DNA of 64,000 bases from Niebla homalea (taxonomy: Eukaryota; Ascomycota; Lecanoromycetes; Lecanorales; Ramalinaceae), in NCBI GenBank assembly GCA_019925105.1, contig JAHGAU010000001.1, forward strand, positions 2,046,001-2,110,000. The letters are read 5' to 3'. The position numbers were made by a program, and so were the translations under genes. Position 1 is the stretch's first letter, and every line of letters begins with the position of its first letter. The notes under the pieces are model-generated. The model was not told the DNA's origin and ran no database searches. It saw only the letters and a list, made by a program, of their open reading frames with translations. Positions 33,715 through 44,404 of this stretch are shown here, piece after piece.

Positions 33715-35634
33715 ATGACGATGGCGCGGAATACCGCTTATGCCGAGGAGAAAGCAGAGGTAGAGGTCTTAAAGGGACAGGTCACCAAGCATGATGATAT
33801 CAGTAAGCGACTTCGAGGTTTGCAGGGCAGACTCAAAGGTGATGGACAAAGCGTCGCAGACTCAATTGGACCGGTGAGGGATAATACGCGGGAGGTCCAG
33901 GTTGTAGCCAGCAACATTGAGAAACTTGTAAAGCATATTGATACAATGCTTGTTAGTGGGCAGGACAAGGCCAGAGAGGAGAAGTTGATTCGGGCCGGTC
34001 CAGTCAAAGTTGGTCTCGAAGAATATTTGAACTGTATGAGACGGCTCGAGCGATCGCTTGAGCAGTTCTCGGCCTCCAAAATGAAGATACAACAGCAGAC
34101 TGTAGGAGACTATAATGAGCTCTTGAGTGAGGGGCTTTCAAAGGTGCAGGAACATTTTCGCAAAGTACTATCCGACCTTGCCTCACCCATCGAACCATTA
34201 GGATTTATGACAAAGGACAAACCCTTTCCTACGCTCCCCTGGGATCAGCAATCGCAATTACGATCTATCGAACGTTGCTTATCTACTCCCACCGCTCGAA
34301 GCCTGTCCTATAACCAACGCGAGAATGTCTCGATCCGTATATACACCGAGACACGGGCGAACTATCTCTCTAGCAGCTTGCAAAGCCTTTCCCTAGCATC
34401 GATCAGTACATCAAAGCGGAGAAATCCTGATGAACCTCACCGGCAAGGGACCAGTGCAATAGGGTCATATGCGATTGCCTTGGAAGGAATCTTTCGATCC
34501 GAATTTCAAAACATTTCTACCGTCTTCGACCGTGAAGATTGGGGCATCGTGCTTGAAGCTACATGCCGTAAGGCGTTGGCGGAATTGGCGAAGACGCTTC
34601 GGGAGCTGAACATGCAAATCAAGGCAAATCTTACCACAGACTGCTTTCTTGGTTACGAGATCATCGAAACCATTACCATGGCTAGTCAGCGACTGGGCCA
34701 AGAGACTGGCGAACTAAAGTTGCCATTCTCCGACGCGTTGAAGCCGGTTCGCGAGACTGCGAAATCATCAATACCAGAATTGTTGGAAGATCAGCGCCGA
34801 CGTATCACTAGCATGCAGAGCTTGCCCCTTGATGGAGCCGCTATGCCTTACACCACCGAGACTATGACTCGCCTCCAAACCATGACCGCATATCCCCGGT
34901 CTCTGTCCTCGATCCTCGCCTCCTTGGGCGACGGGAACTGGACTTCGGGAAACTCTCTTCAGTCGATAAACTCCTCGGCCTCTATACCATCCCTCCGGTC
35001 TCTAGATGTCGGTGCTGATGGTACAGCACTCTTGGCCCATTACGTGCTAGACACGATTGATACTCATCTTATCACGCTTGAGGCCCGTTCGCGTATGGTT
35101 CACAAGTCGAAGGCGGTCTCAGGGGTCATGATCTACAACACAGTGGCGCTCATTGATCGAATGATCCGTTCCTCTGACCTTGCTTCCCTATTGTCAGGTA
35201 ATGGTAGCGCTCAAAGCAAAATGGACAGCTGGCGTAAGAAAGCGACGGCGACCTACATGGATTCTTGGAAGGAACCCTGTTCGGCGTTACTTGACGTCGT
35301 ATATATGAGCCGTCCTTCCAATCGACCGCAGAGTCAAAGCTCCTTATCGTCTGCAGAAATTGTCAAATCATTGAGCAGCAAGGACAAAGACTCCATCAAG
35401 GAGAAATTCAAGCACTTCAACGCTAGCTTTGACGAGTGCGTTCGAAGACACAAAGAAATGATGCCGGCCATGGAGAGAGAAGTGCGAAGTGGACTGGCGC
35501 GAGAAATCGGTAACATGACAGAGCCACTCTACACTCGTTTCTTCGATCGGTACGAAGCTATGGATCGCGGACGAGGCAAGTATGTCAAGTACGATAAAGG
35601 AAGTCTCTCGGCCATTCTTGCTGGACTGGGATGA
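33715..35634 (+). CDS. EXO70: Exocyst complex subunit EXO70
   Basis: EXO70 binds PI(4,5)P2 and Rho GTPases and tethers secretory vesicles at growth sites. It is encoded in a single exon of 639 aa; a second ATG two codons downstream (33721) is equally possible. The N-terminus ARNTAYAEEKAEVEVL and the coiled region KHDDISKRLRGLQGRLKGDG match the family start. Next come LEEYLNCMRRLERSLEQF and ELLSEGLSKVQEHFRKVLSD. The C-terminal Exo70 helical bundle includes GSYAIALEGIFRSEFQNIS, LLAHYVLDTIDTHLITLEAR, WKEPCSALLDVVYM and the terminal KEKFKHFNASFDECVRRHKE..PLYTRFFDRYE. The last residues (GKYVKYDKGSLSAILAGL) match the conserved C-terminal membrane-binding end. No intron is needed. Confidence 0.95.
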   Translation: MTMARNTAYAEEKAEVEVLKGQVTKHDDISKRLRGLQGRLKGDGQSVADSIGPVRDNTREVQVVASNIEKLVKHIDTMLVSGQDKAREEKLIRAGPVKVGLEEYLNCMRRLERSLEQFSASKMKIQQQTVGDYNELLSEGLSKVQEHFRKVLSDLASPIEPLGFMTKDKPFPTLPWDQQSQLRSIERCLSTPTARSLSYNQRENVSIRIYTETRANYLSSSLQSLSLASISTSKRRNPDEPHRQGTSAIGSYAIALEGIFRSEFQNISTVFDREDWGIVLEATCRKALAELAKTLRELNMQIKANLTTDCFLGYEIIETITMASQRLGQETGELKLPFSDALKPVRETAKSSIPELLEDQRRRITSMQSLPLDGAAMPYTTETMTRLQTMTAYPRSLSSILASLGDGNWTSGNSLQSINSSASIPSLRSLDVGADGTALLAHYVLDTIDTHLITLEARSRMVHKSKAVSGVMIYNTVALIDRMIRSSDLASLLSGNGSAQSKMDSWRKKATATYMDSWKEPCSALLDVVYMSRPSNRPQSQSSLSSAEIVKSLSSKDKDSIKEKFKHFNASFDECVRRHKEMMPAMEREVRSGLAREIGNMTEPLYTRFFDRYEAMDRGRGKYVKYDKGSLSAILAGLG

Positions 35635-36641
35635 ATCGTGAAGCATCATGGAAAGTACAACCCCCAAGACCCAGCTGTGATGCACCAGTCTGGCAAAGCA
35701 ATACGCCAAGTCGCGGACATTGCAACTTGTGCTAGGAGTAAAAGCGAGGCTAGAGTGGAATCGTGATCTGATTTGAAATCACAACCTAGAATCTTGCACA
35801 GTGTCCGTGCTTACAGCTCGATCAAGCACTAGGAGGCTTGCTGGATCTTTATGGTCCTATAGTGCTCAGAATGAAGTAGAAATAATCAGATCTAGTATAT
35901 TATGTTCTGACGATTTGGACCATTCTGCTCCATTGGCATTTCATGTGGGAGCTGGAGAGTGGAGAGTTAAAGACCGGAACATATTCTTTGCAAAGAAAGC
36001 GAAGGTTATAGGAGGTAACAAGGAGCCAACTATCAAAATATGGTACAATGACCCCAAGGTCGATTTGACAGAGTTCAACATGAAGGAACCAGTATTGGTG
36101 ATACGACTTTGTATGTGCAGAAGCAGCCTCTCCCAAGCCAACATGCATTATGGAAGAAACACGCTAAAATGTTCTAGGCTAGACCTGAGACAGTCACGTG
36201 CTCGCGTTTTAGAGTTCGAGTTTTGGCGCGGTGCGTGATTTGGGCTTGTTCAAAACCCCGCGGAAAGGGTACGGGAAATGCGCCTCGTGAGCCAGTTGAG
36301 CACACCGCCGCACAGCATCCATTTTAAGATCTCGCCCCTTCACCGTCGAAGTTGTACATATTCCAAGGCGTTGAGATAAATCGAAGCCGATTCTGTTTCG
36401 TTTTGGTAGCTGGTAGCTGAGAGCTGCCCTCCACTTACGTGTGCTGCATTCGTCATCGCTTCGGCACATTTCGATCATTGTTGATTCGGCCATCTTTCAT
36501 TTTGGGGGTGCCATCTGCTTTGTCTCCTACATCACTGAGTAGGTAGCAGCTTCTGGTAACAACCTAGCTATATGATCGCATGCCTAATACTCTAATGGAT
36601 GCTCATCGGCGTACGCAGTCATCTGAGTTGGCTTGAAGCCC
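35635..36641. other. Intergenic region, promoter of the WHI5-like gene
   Basis: About 1 kb lies between EXO70 and the WHI5-like gene, both on the plus strand. An E2F-like TTTTGGCGCG is at 36221-36230, preceded by CACGTG near 36196 and CTCGCGTTTT at 36201-36210. Short open frames are present but have no good start, splice context or recognisable sequence. Confidence 0.45.
36221..36230 (+). promoter_or_regulatory. E2F-like site upstream of the WHI5-like gene
   Basis: TTTTGGCGCG matches the metazoan E2F consensus TTTSGCGC and resembles fungal MBF-type sites. It lies about 410 bp upstream of the ATG; function is inferred only. Confidence 0.3.
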
Positions 36642-38061
36642 ATGCTCACCGTGATAGTAAACGAATCATTAGTCCACCACAAACCGCGTGATTTTCCCCA
36701 CGAGAATCCCGTCTCTGTCTCTCAGACTTCCTCCTTTGATGACTCAATGCCGAGCCAGCTCTCGGAAACCCAGATTTCTGCCCAGGAAGGCCTAATCTCC
36801 TCACGAGGCTTCGCAAGCAAGGTAGCACTCACGCCAGCAACCTCCTTCTCAAACGCTTCTAGTCAGGAGCAGGCCACCTCCCCCAACTATCCAAGTGATA
36901 CGCGTGTCGACACGCACAATGCGGTAAAGCCTCATGCAACTGCTGCCTCAGCTCTCGCGATTGACGCTTCCTCTCAACCCTCCCCAGAACGATCGCCGAG
37001 AAATGCACCAAAACGCATGGCGAATGGCGAGCTCAAGTCTCCTGTGGCTGGCTTACCTATGAGCCCCGCGGAACCTACGGAAGCTCGAGATTTCGCCCAT
37101 TCAAGGAATAGCAGCATGAATTCCCGAAACAGCCAGATTACAGAGGCAAGTTAAGTTTTGTTCATTCCTGTGACCTCTGACTGATAGTTCTCAGATGTCA
37201 CATCAGCTCAAGACCCGCCTGTCGTACGCTATGATCAAAGTCCAGAATGGCTGGCAAGATCAAAGTCTTTCAGAGCTGGAGAACCTCGCCTCGCAACAAG
37301 GCTCACCAATCTCCGCGGCTTCCGACAAGAGAAGGCCTTTTCAATTTTCACCAACTGGTGAAGCACAATTTCCTCGCTCCTCTGGTCGGCCTTTGGGGTC
37401 GAAGCCGGATCAACACTTTCTGACATCTCCGCGAAAACGAGTCTCGTCGCAGGAGCAGTATGCACAAACCTCAGAAAACCCCCTAAGCTCGGCCTCATCA
37501 TCTCAAGCAAGCACCTACGAGGCCTTCTGGCGCGAGCATTCAAACACGAACACTTCGAGACTGCCTCTATCTCAGACCCAACATCCAGCTGGTCCAAGTC
37601 TCGCCCCTCCCGTTGACATCCAACCGAGAACGCATTGGCAGCAGGGTCTCAGCGCAGCTAGACAGCCGCCTCCGCTGCAGATTGGTAGTCATCCATCCAC
37701 CCCGCAGAAACGACCAAATACCGCGACGCGCACGCCAAGTCAACAGGCAGCCGTCGAGAAGGACGCAGTAGAGACGCTACTCTTCATGTCGAGTCCTGGA
37801 AACTCTGGCTACCATCCACACACCTCGACGCAACCCTCGACGAGCGCGAGGACCCCGTTGACGGCGAGTGTGTTGCCTGACCGTCAGCCATCTGTTCAGG
37901 GGCATTCTCGCTCAAGACCTGTGATGGCTAGTACAACCAGTAAACAACAATCTTCGACCGCGCCGCGGCCAGGAAGAGCTCCCTTGGCAGCCTTGTCAGA
38001 GCGAGACATGGATAGGGTGCTGGATCAAATGTCCGACCCGAGCAGCGACGACGATGATTGA
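36642..38061 (+). CDS. WHI5/NRM1-like cell-cycle transcriptional repressor
   Basis: Low-complexity, Ser/Pro/Gln-rich nuclear protein likely related to the fungal Whi5/Nrm1 repressors of G1/S transcription. Exons are 36642..37145 and 37195..38061 (456 aa). The 49-nt intron uses a GC donor (GAG|GCAAGT) and a TCTCAG acceptor with branch CTGAT; this is the only solution that keeps phase 0. The exon junction creates TEMSHQLKTRLSYAMIKVQ, whose LKTRLSYAMIKVQNGW resembles the short Whi5-family box (a Leu/Arg/Tyr helix that binds SBF/MBF). A second ordered patch is VEKDAVETLLFMSSPGNSGY. Numerous SP and TP sites suggest CDK regulation. The acidic tail MSDPSSDDDD ends the protein. The WHI5 link rests on one short motif, so confidence in function is moderate; a 5' exon may be missing. 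Confidence 0.65.
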
Positions 38062-38453
38062 CGAGTGGAAGTTTGGGTTTCGATGAGTTCCTAGTGAATG
38101 GAATTCGCCTTCATTCACGTGTACAGAGTGTTTGCTGCATCAGTATGATTACTAATTCTTTTGGCTCTGAAAACACCTGCGATAAAGCTGCAAGCTCAAG
38201 GCAGGTCCACGCATACTCTGGCTTCAAATCTTTCCTAGTAGTTGGCATCTTGGCGCTCTGATGTTGCATTTACGCGGACGAGGAAGGCGGTTATGATACT
38301 TGCAGGCGCGCGTAGCATCGGGAGGGCAGAAACGCTGATGACTTATATGTACGAAGTCCTTGCTTCATAATAGATAGGATGTATGGAGAGACACATTAAT
38401 TGTCAGATCACACCTACATGTCCGTCCCTCTTCATGACTTCCATCATCCCCTT
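38062..38453. other. Convergent intergenic region
   Basis: 392 bp lie between the stops of the WHI5-like gene and SEC5. Only 3' UTR sequence is expected. Confidence 0.5.
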
Positions 38454-41400
38454 TCACTCAAGCCGACTGACCGCCCTCCCCCTCTCCTTCTTGAAACACA
38501 AAAACTCATTCCGACTCCCGTCCCTCAACCTCTTCAACACCACCCTCATCTCCTCCAACTCGTGCTGCAACTGCTGACTCGCGTCTTTGGTCGTCTTCTG
38601 ATCCAGCTGCACGTAGATGTCCCCCTGCAGCTTGCTCGCCCGGCTCGTGGTGTACTGGCTCATCGTCTGCGCCACGAACTCGACGTCCAGGGTCGCCTGC
38701 ATGAGGGCCGGCAAGGAATACCGCTCCGTCTTCCCGAACGCCGAGAGGAAGGCCTCCGAGATCTGCTCCAGCAGGTGGGACAGCACTTGGTTGGTCAGTG
38801 GGCCGCCCGGGGCGGTTGTGGAGACCTCGGTGTGGGTGTACACCAGACGGAGGAGGGTGTCGTAGACGTACGGGCGGACCTCGCTGGGCCGGGAGGTGGA
38901 AGGAGGGGTGGTGGCGATGCCCGTGTGGATGATAGTGGCAAGGGCTGTGGAGATCGGGGTGGTGTAGGAGAGGAAGAGGCGGTCGGAGATCTGGGTGAGG
39001 GCTTCGCGGATTTGGGCGCGCTCGTTGGTGAGGGTGATGGAGAAGTGGGATTCGAATTGGGAGATGAGGGCGGGAATGGTTTCGGACTGGAGGAGTTTGA
39101 GGTTGCTGAGGGTAAGGAGGAGGCGAATATTCTGTTCAGCTTCGCGTGAGCATTTCATAGGAAGTTTATGGAAGGTATTGGAGGGCCTACTCTGTTGCCC
39201 CTGGCTGCTTCGCCGTTCGCAGTCTTTGCTACTGCTATACCTCCCGTGGCGCCATTCGTCACAACCAAGGCGTTGGATCTCTCCGCGTTCTCGACCATTC
39301 CAGATAGAGCTTTGTACAATGATGTGACGAACGAGCTTCTCACCATCTGTACAAGCTTAGCAGCTGGAGGCGTGATAATAGCCGCCGCGCCTGACTTGGT
39401 GGCAGCTTCAGAAATGTATAGGATCTTTTGCATGCCAGAGAGTATGACAGTCTCGAAAGCAGTGAAACGACTGGGCATGTTGGTCAATTCCTGATGCTCG
39501 TTCACTCTTGTCCAATCCTCCAGATACTTGAGAATTTCCGTGTCTTTGCCCCAGGCGGCACAAGCTGCTCTTAGCGATCGCTCACGAGCGCCGGAGACCG
39601 TCATCTTAAGCTTCTCTGGAAGGCTCTGACCTGAAGCCACTGGACGTAGCGTGGCCATCTCGCCTGCCGCTGAGCCGAGCAGTGTGAGACATTTCTCTAG
39701 ATAATGTACTGCGCTGAGAGAGTTGGCGTATGGAGGCCAAAAAGCAAATTCTTCCCATGCCTCTCCTCGCTTCGGCGACGATGGTGGCGGGTTGTTCTCA
39801 TCGAATTGAAACCGTGAGTCTTGATGAGCGTAAGGCGACAGCGCGTGAGCGGAAATGGGTGTGGCAGGAGATGGAGATGTTGGCGACGGAGAATACAGCA
39901 TCGAAACATCGTCTATTGGAGGATCCGCAAAGAATGAGAAGGTGTGTTCTTGCAACATGCCAATGAGTTCAACAACACCACTTTGCAAGTCTTTGATGCC
40001 ATCAGAGGACAGGCGATGGTGCTTGCGACTTTGCCCATCAATACCAATGGGCAGCGTCTTTTGCACCTTTTCATCAATAGAGGTCTGTGCCTTGTCCCAA
40101 AATTCGATGATCTCTCCAAGAATGCCGTCCCTAAGGGAGAGCAGGTGACTCAGCGAGTCGTAAACTAACATCCATAGTTCAATGACTGGAGGACTGTCCA
40201 GGCTTGGGCCATTGACTTCAACGTCCATGGTAGCAGCAACCTTCAGATGCCCAGCTGTTACAGACGAAGAGGGCGCGTCTGCATTTGCAAGTCGCCGTCT
40301 CAAGACTTCGATCTCGACTCTGGAGCGCTCAAAGGTTGCATTGATCTTGTTCTTGATGTAGTCATACTGGCTCAAAAGCCATACCCAGATCGGGTTGTCG
40401 TCTACACCCAATTGCAGAAGGATACTGATCAAAGGCATATGCTCATCCGTGCTTGCCTGGCTTAGAGAAGGCTGCACCTTCATCTGGACGTTGGTCAATC
40501 TGCGCCATGTGTCGCGCTTGAAGGTCTCAATCTGGCTCTCGACGTCTGACCACATTTTGCCGGTGATTACGATCTGATGGACTTCTGAGTCTGTCAATTG
40601 CTCTCTGTTCCGATACGCCCTGTCTGCAACCTGGCGTGCATCGTCTGCGTATTTTCGGGCCTGCCCGTACTCTTCTACCAGGGATTCATAGTCCCTACGC
40701 TTGATCAGATCACTTAGACTCTTGCCGAGCTTGAAGACCTCTTGACTTTTGTCGACAGACTCCATGATCACTTTCAGCTGCCCCTCTCTTTCTCTTCCAC
40801 CCAGAGCCGGCCCCCATATCTCCTCGGCTTTCACAGCAGCTTCAATCAACGGTGCCTTGATACCCTGTACCCCATACTCGCTCTCCTTCTTCAGAGCATT
40901 CTTGGCTTTGTCGTTAGCTGGTGATTTGCTCAAGCCAACATTAGGACTGCGAGGCCCCTGTCCACTCAGGTTACGGAAATGCCTGCTCTCTCGACTTGCA
41001 ACGCGTGAGTGGCCTCGGGATCTGGGTTCAGGCTCAGCACCATGATTGCGCATTTCAGAATACACATTGTCTATCGTGGTCTTTGCGCGTACAAAGCGTT
41101 CAAAATTCGACTCAACCAGCACTTTCAATGAAGCGGATTTCGAATCGATGGCGCGTGACAGGGTTTCGAGACCGTGCAGGAGCTCTTGCGTCGAAGCTTG
41201 TGAATGTACCTGTGATAGGAAGAGGTTTGGCGAAAAGGTGGTCGAGGATAGCAGGAACCGGTTTCCTAAGCCCCTTCAGCCTCGCTTATGCCTTTGCTGC
41301 CAACAGATATCTTACTCAATCGGCTGTCTTCTTCAACGGGCAAGCCTTTGCGACGTAGGATCTTCACGACGCTGTCCGATCCACCCAGGGGATCCGGCTC

Positions 41401-41646
41401 ATCTTTCTGGACCAGATTCTCCTGTCCATGGGGGAGCTTCTCGGAGCCGGGTACCAGGCTTCGGCGGTCACTCCCATGCCTCTCTAGAGCTGAATATCTT
41501 GATCTGGAACGACGAATGTAATTCCTTGACATTTCATGATCCTTCTCACCACCTGAACTATCACTGTCATCTTTTTCGGTAGGCCAGCTACTCGGAAACG
41601 CGCTGGTGAGGTTGTAATGGTTCAGAATGGTATGCTCATCAGTCAT
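38454..41646 (-). CDS. SEC5: Exocyst complex subunit SEC5
   Basis: SEC5 is a core exocyst subunit needed for tethering of secretory vesicles. Minus-strand exons are 41646..41316, 41265..39191 and 39131..38454 (1027 aa, phases 1 and 0). Intron 1 (51 nt, GTAAGA..GCTTAG) joins VEEDSRL to RNRFLLSSTTFSPNLFL, the conserved Sec5 N-terminal block. This is followed by QASTQELLHGLETLSRAID and FVRAKTTIDNVYSEMRNHG. Further family blocks are VFKLGKSLSDLIKRRDYESL, EEYGQARKYAD and the tether-domain LWMLVYDSLSHLLSLRDGI. The last exon supplies IRLLLTLSNLKLLQSETIPA and DVEFVAQTMSQYTTSRASKL. Divergent from IDH2 across 398 bp. Confidence 0.94.
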
Positions 41647-42044
41647 TTTGCGTGGGTTTGCTTTGCGCTACGGCCCCAATGGACACATTTTCATGGCAGA
41701 CAGTCAGATCATCCCGTTGGCTTTTAGCATGGATATACACGCAATGTCTTCGATGGCAAGTTTTACGAGTTTTGCAAATTGGATGCATGTGTAAGCTCCT
41801 CAAGACCAATCACATCAGGTCGAAGAAATGAAGAACATGAATCAGAATGCCCCTCGGCTAAACCTGCCCGGCGGAGCGGAGCGGCGGAGTTCTCATGCGG
41901 GAAGCATTTGAGCTTCAATCAATTTTATCCTGCATAAAGGCGCACATCATTCCAGAATCCCACGTCTTGACAGCTTACCTTACTGTGTTTGGGTACTGTG
42001 AACTACCTGCTCGTATGAATTGGACCAGCACGTAGCACGTCAAG
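41647..42044. promoter_or_regulatory. Divergent promoter, SEC5 / IDH2
   Basis: 398 bp lie between divergent start codons. A purine-rich GCGGAGCGGAGCGGCGGAG run is at 41871-41889. No defined factor site was assigned. Confidence 0.4.
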
Positions 42045-43478
42045 ATGATTGGTAGCCGCTGCGTTGCTTCATCTGCAAGGCAATCTCTTCGGAGGTCCTA
42101 CGCGCCCCGGCGAACTCTTACTGCGATCAATCAGGTACGTCATGAGCGGTCTCCCTTCTAGAGAGATGCAAGCCACTGATAACGCGCTCGATATAGATAC
42201 GATGCTATGCCGTACCTGTGGAAGACAAAGTTGCAAAATTCAAGGGCCAGAAGGGGTCAGATGTATTGGCACACCAGAGTTCTAAAATGCAGGGGGCCAC
42301 GATACTGATAGGACTTTCTTCAGGGCAACTTCCTGGTTACTATGATTGAGGGCGATGGCATCGGTCCCGAAATTGCACAATCAGTAAAAGACATTTTTGC
42401 AGCAGCCAAGGTCCGTATCTTCAACAAGCGGACCTGCAGACCTGACCATGCAATAGACGCCCATCAAATGGGAATCCGTCGACGTAACTCCTCAGTTGAA
42501 AGGTGGTCGCACCGTCATACCCGATAAGGCCATTGACAGTGTGCGAAAGAACTTTGTTGCTCTAAAGGGACCTCTTGCTGTAAGCCATATCACCTCGTGA
42601 CCGTCATCGAGATGGAGCTGACGGAGCTAGACCCCCATTGGCAAAGGTCATGTCTCACTCAATCTTACCCTTCGAAGAACCTTTAATCTCTTTGCCAACG
42701 TCCGCCCCTGCAAATCCATAGCTGGGTATAAAACGCCCTACGACAATGTCGATACCGTCTTGATCCGTGAGAACACAGAAGGAGAATATTCAGGGATCGA
42801 ACATGTCGTTGTTGACGGTGTCGTACAGTCGATAAAGCTCATCACCAAGGAGGCCAGTGAGCGGGTGCTACGTTTCGCCTTTCAGTATGCCGAAGACGTG
42901 GGCAAGAGGAAGGTACGGGCCGTTCACAAAGCCACAATCATGAAGATGTCTGATGGGTTATTCTTAAATACGGCAAGGGATGTCTCACAGGATTTCGCCA
43001 ATGTTGAGTTTGATGCTGAATTACTGGATAATACATGTCTCAAGATTGTGACAAACCCGGAACCCTATAATGACAAGGTCCTGGTCATGCCGAACCTCTA
43101 CGGAGACATTCTTTCTGACATGTGCGCTGGTTTGATCGGTGGACTCGGGCTTACACCGTCTGGGAATATTGGCGACGAGTGCAGTATATTCGAGGCTGTC
43201 CATGGGTCCGCACCAGATATCGCAGGGAAAAACTTGGCGAATCCCACTGCCTTATTGCTCAGCAGCGTTATGATGCTGCAGCATATGGGGCTTACTGAAC
43301 ATGCGGACAAGATCCAGAGTGCTATTTTTGCTACATTAGCAGAGGGCAAGGTGCGTGCTTCTTCGCTATTCAACGAATAAGTCTCAATTCTTACAAATCG
43401 CTATAGGCTTTGACAGGGGATCTGGGTGGCAAGGCAAAGACGCATGAATACACCAGCGCCATAATACAGCAGTTGTAA
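42045..43478 (+). CDS. IDH2: Isocitrate dehydrogenase [NAD], subunit 2, mitochondrial
   Basis: Catalytic subunit of the NAD-dependent TCA-cycle enzyme (isocitrate to 2-oxoglutarate). Exons are 42045..42134, 42324..42410, 42457..42579, 42631..43350 and 43407..43478 (363 aa, all phase 0). The presequence is [20 protein letters not shown]. The family motif [20 protein letters not shown] begins exon 2. Later blocks are [20 protein letters not shown], the substrate-binding [51 protein letters not shown] and [19 protein letters not shown]. The nucleotide-binding [11 protein letters not shown] motif suits NAD. The last exon (24 codons) gives [20 protein letters not shown]. Intron 1 is 189 nt, unusually long for this region, but no in-frame exon was found inside it. 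Confidence 0.96.
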
Positions 43479-44404
43479 ATATATCGAGTTGAACGCGTGG
43501 GTCAGATACCTGTGGAGCATTGATGTACAATGAACATTAAGAGACATGGTTTTGGTCCCAATCAAGCGAGATTATTCGACTTCAGAGATGAAGCCACGGA
43601 CGCTGTAGCATCAAACTCATATCCCCCTCTTTTGCCCATTCCCAATTTTCAGCCTCCGTCCTTTTTCACATTATCCATGACAAAAGACTTGTTAGCTGTT
43701 CCTTCCCGAGGGTAGCCCGTTTTTCTTGCTGGTCACTCACAGACAGGAGGTATCGGTCCCCATCTTTTCAAAACCGCGCTCAAGTGTCTCGTCCCGTTGG
43801 TCGGACGCAGGTCCAGCATTTTCTAACGATGCTGGATTGATCTTTTGGCATCTTGCTTTTCACCGCTCCGGGCCTTCGGCGTGATTATAAATCCTTCTAC
43901 TTCTTATCCATTTCGTCTGCCTATTGGTGCTCTCGTGTGCTACCGGCACTTTGCTCACGGAGTACCTTTGGAGACAGGTCGACAAGAAACGTGGGAACCC
44001 GGAAAGCCGACCTGCATTGAAGCTTGACGATGAATTCAAACGGCTGGGTAATGTTCTACAGGCAATCATTGCTAGCTCTGATACTATTGAAAGAAAACTT
44101 AAAAAGTATTTCCCGGGGAATTCCAGGAATCTAGAAGGGAATCGCAGAGGTGATGTCCGGGATCCGTGACATGAGACGCAATAAGCTGTATAAGATGGAC
44201 AGCGGTGGAAGTACTCTGGTGAAGCACCATGTTGATGGCAATGATGCGGCATTGAGAGTTGGAACCATTTGATGGTGCGGTGAATTCCGCGAGGGAGTGG
44301 CATAGTTGCTGGGGATTGCTCCAACACGTTGGGTATCAATATACATACCTGCATGTGCACAATCCAAACAGAATCAGTCATGCCGCTCGGTGCAAACAGC
44401 TTGA
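43479..44404. other. Convergent intergenic region with an unplaced open frame
   Basis: 926 bp lie between the IDH2 stop and the KHE-related gene's stop. A plus-strand open frame, 43924..44169, reads LLTEYLWRQVDKKRGN, then EFKRLGNVLQAIIASSDTIE; it looks protein-like but has no ATG and no clear splice partner. It may be a remnant or part of a small unannotated gene. Confidence 0.35.

Noticed and set aside
35801..36238. Plus-strand open frame of about 145 aa after EXO70
   Set aside because: No ATG at its start, no recognisable sequence and no splice partners; better read as promoter DNA of the WHI5-like gene.
38400..39149. Long plus-strand frame opposite SEC5
   Set aside because: Antisense shadow of the last SEC5 exon; Leu/Arg/Gly-rich composition from the GC-rich coding strand.
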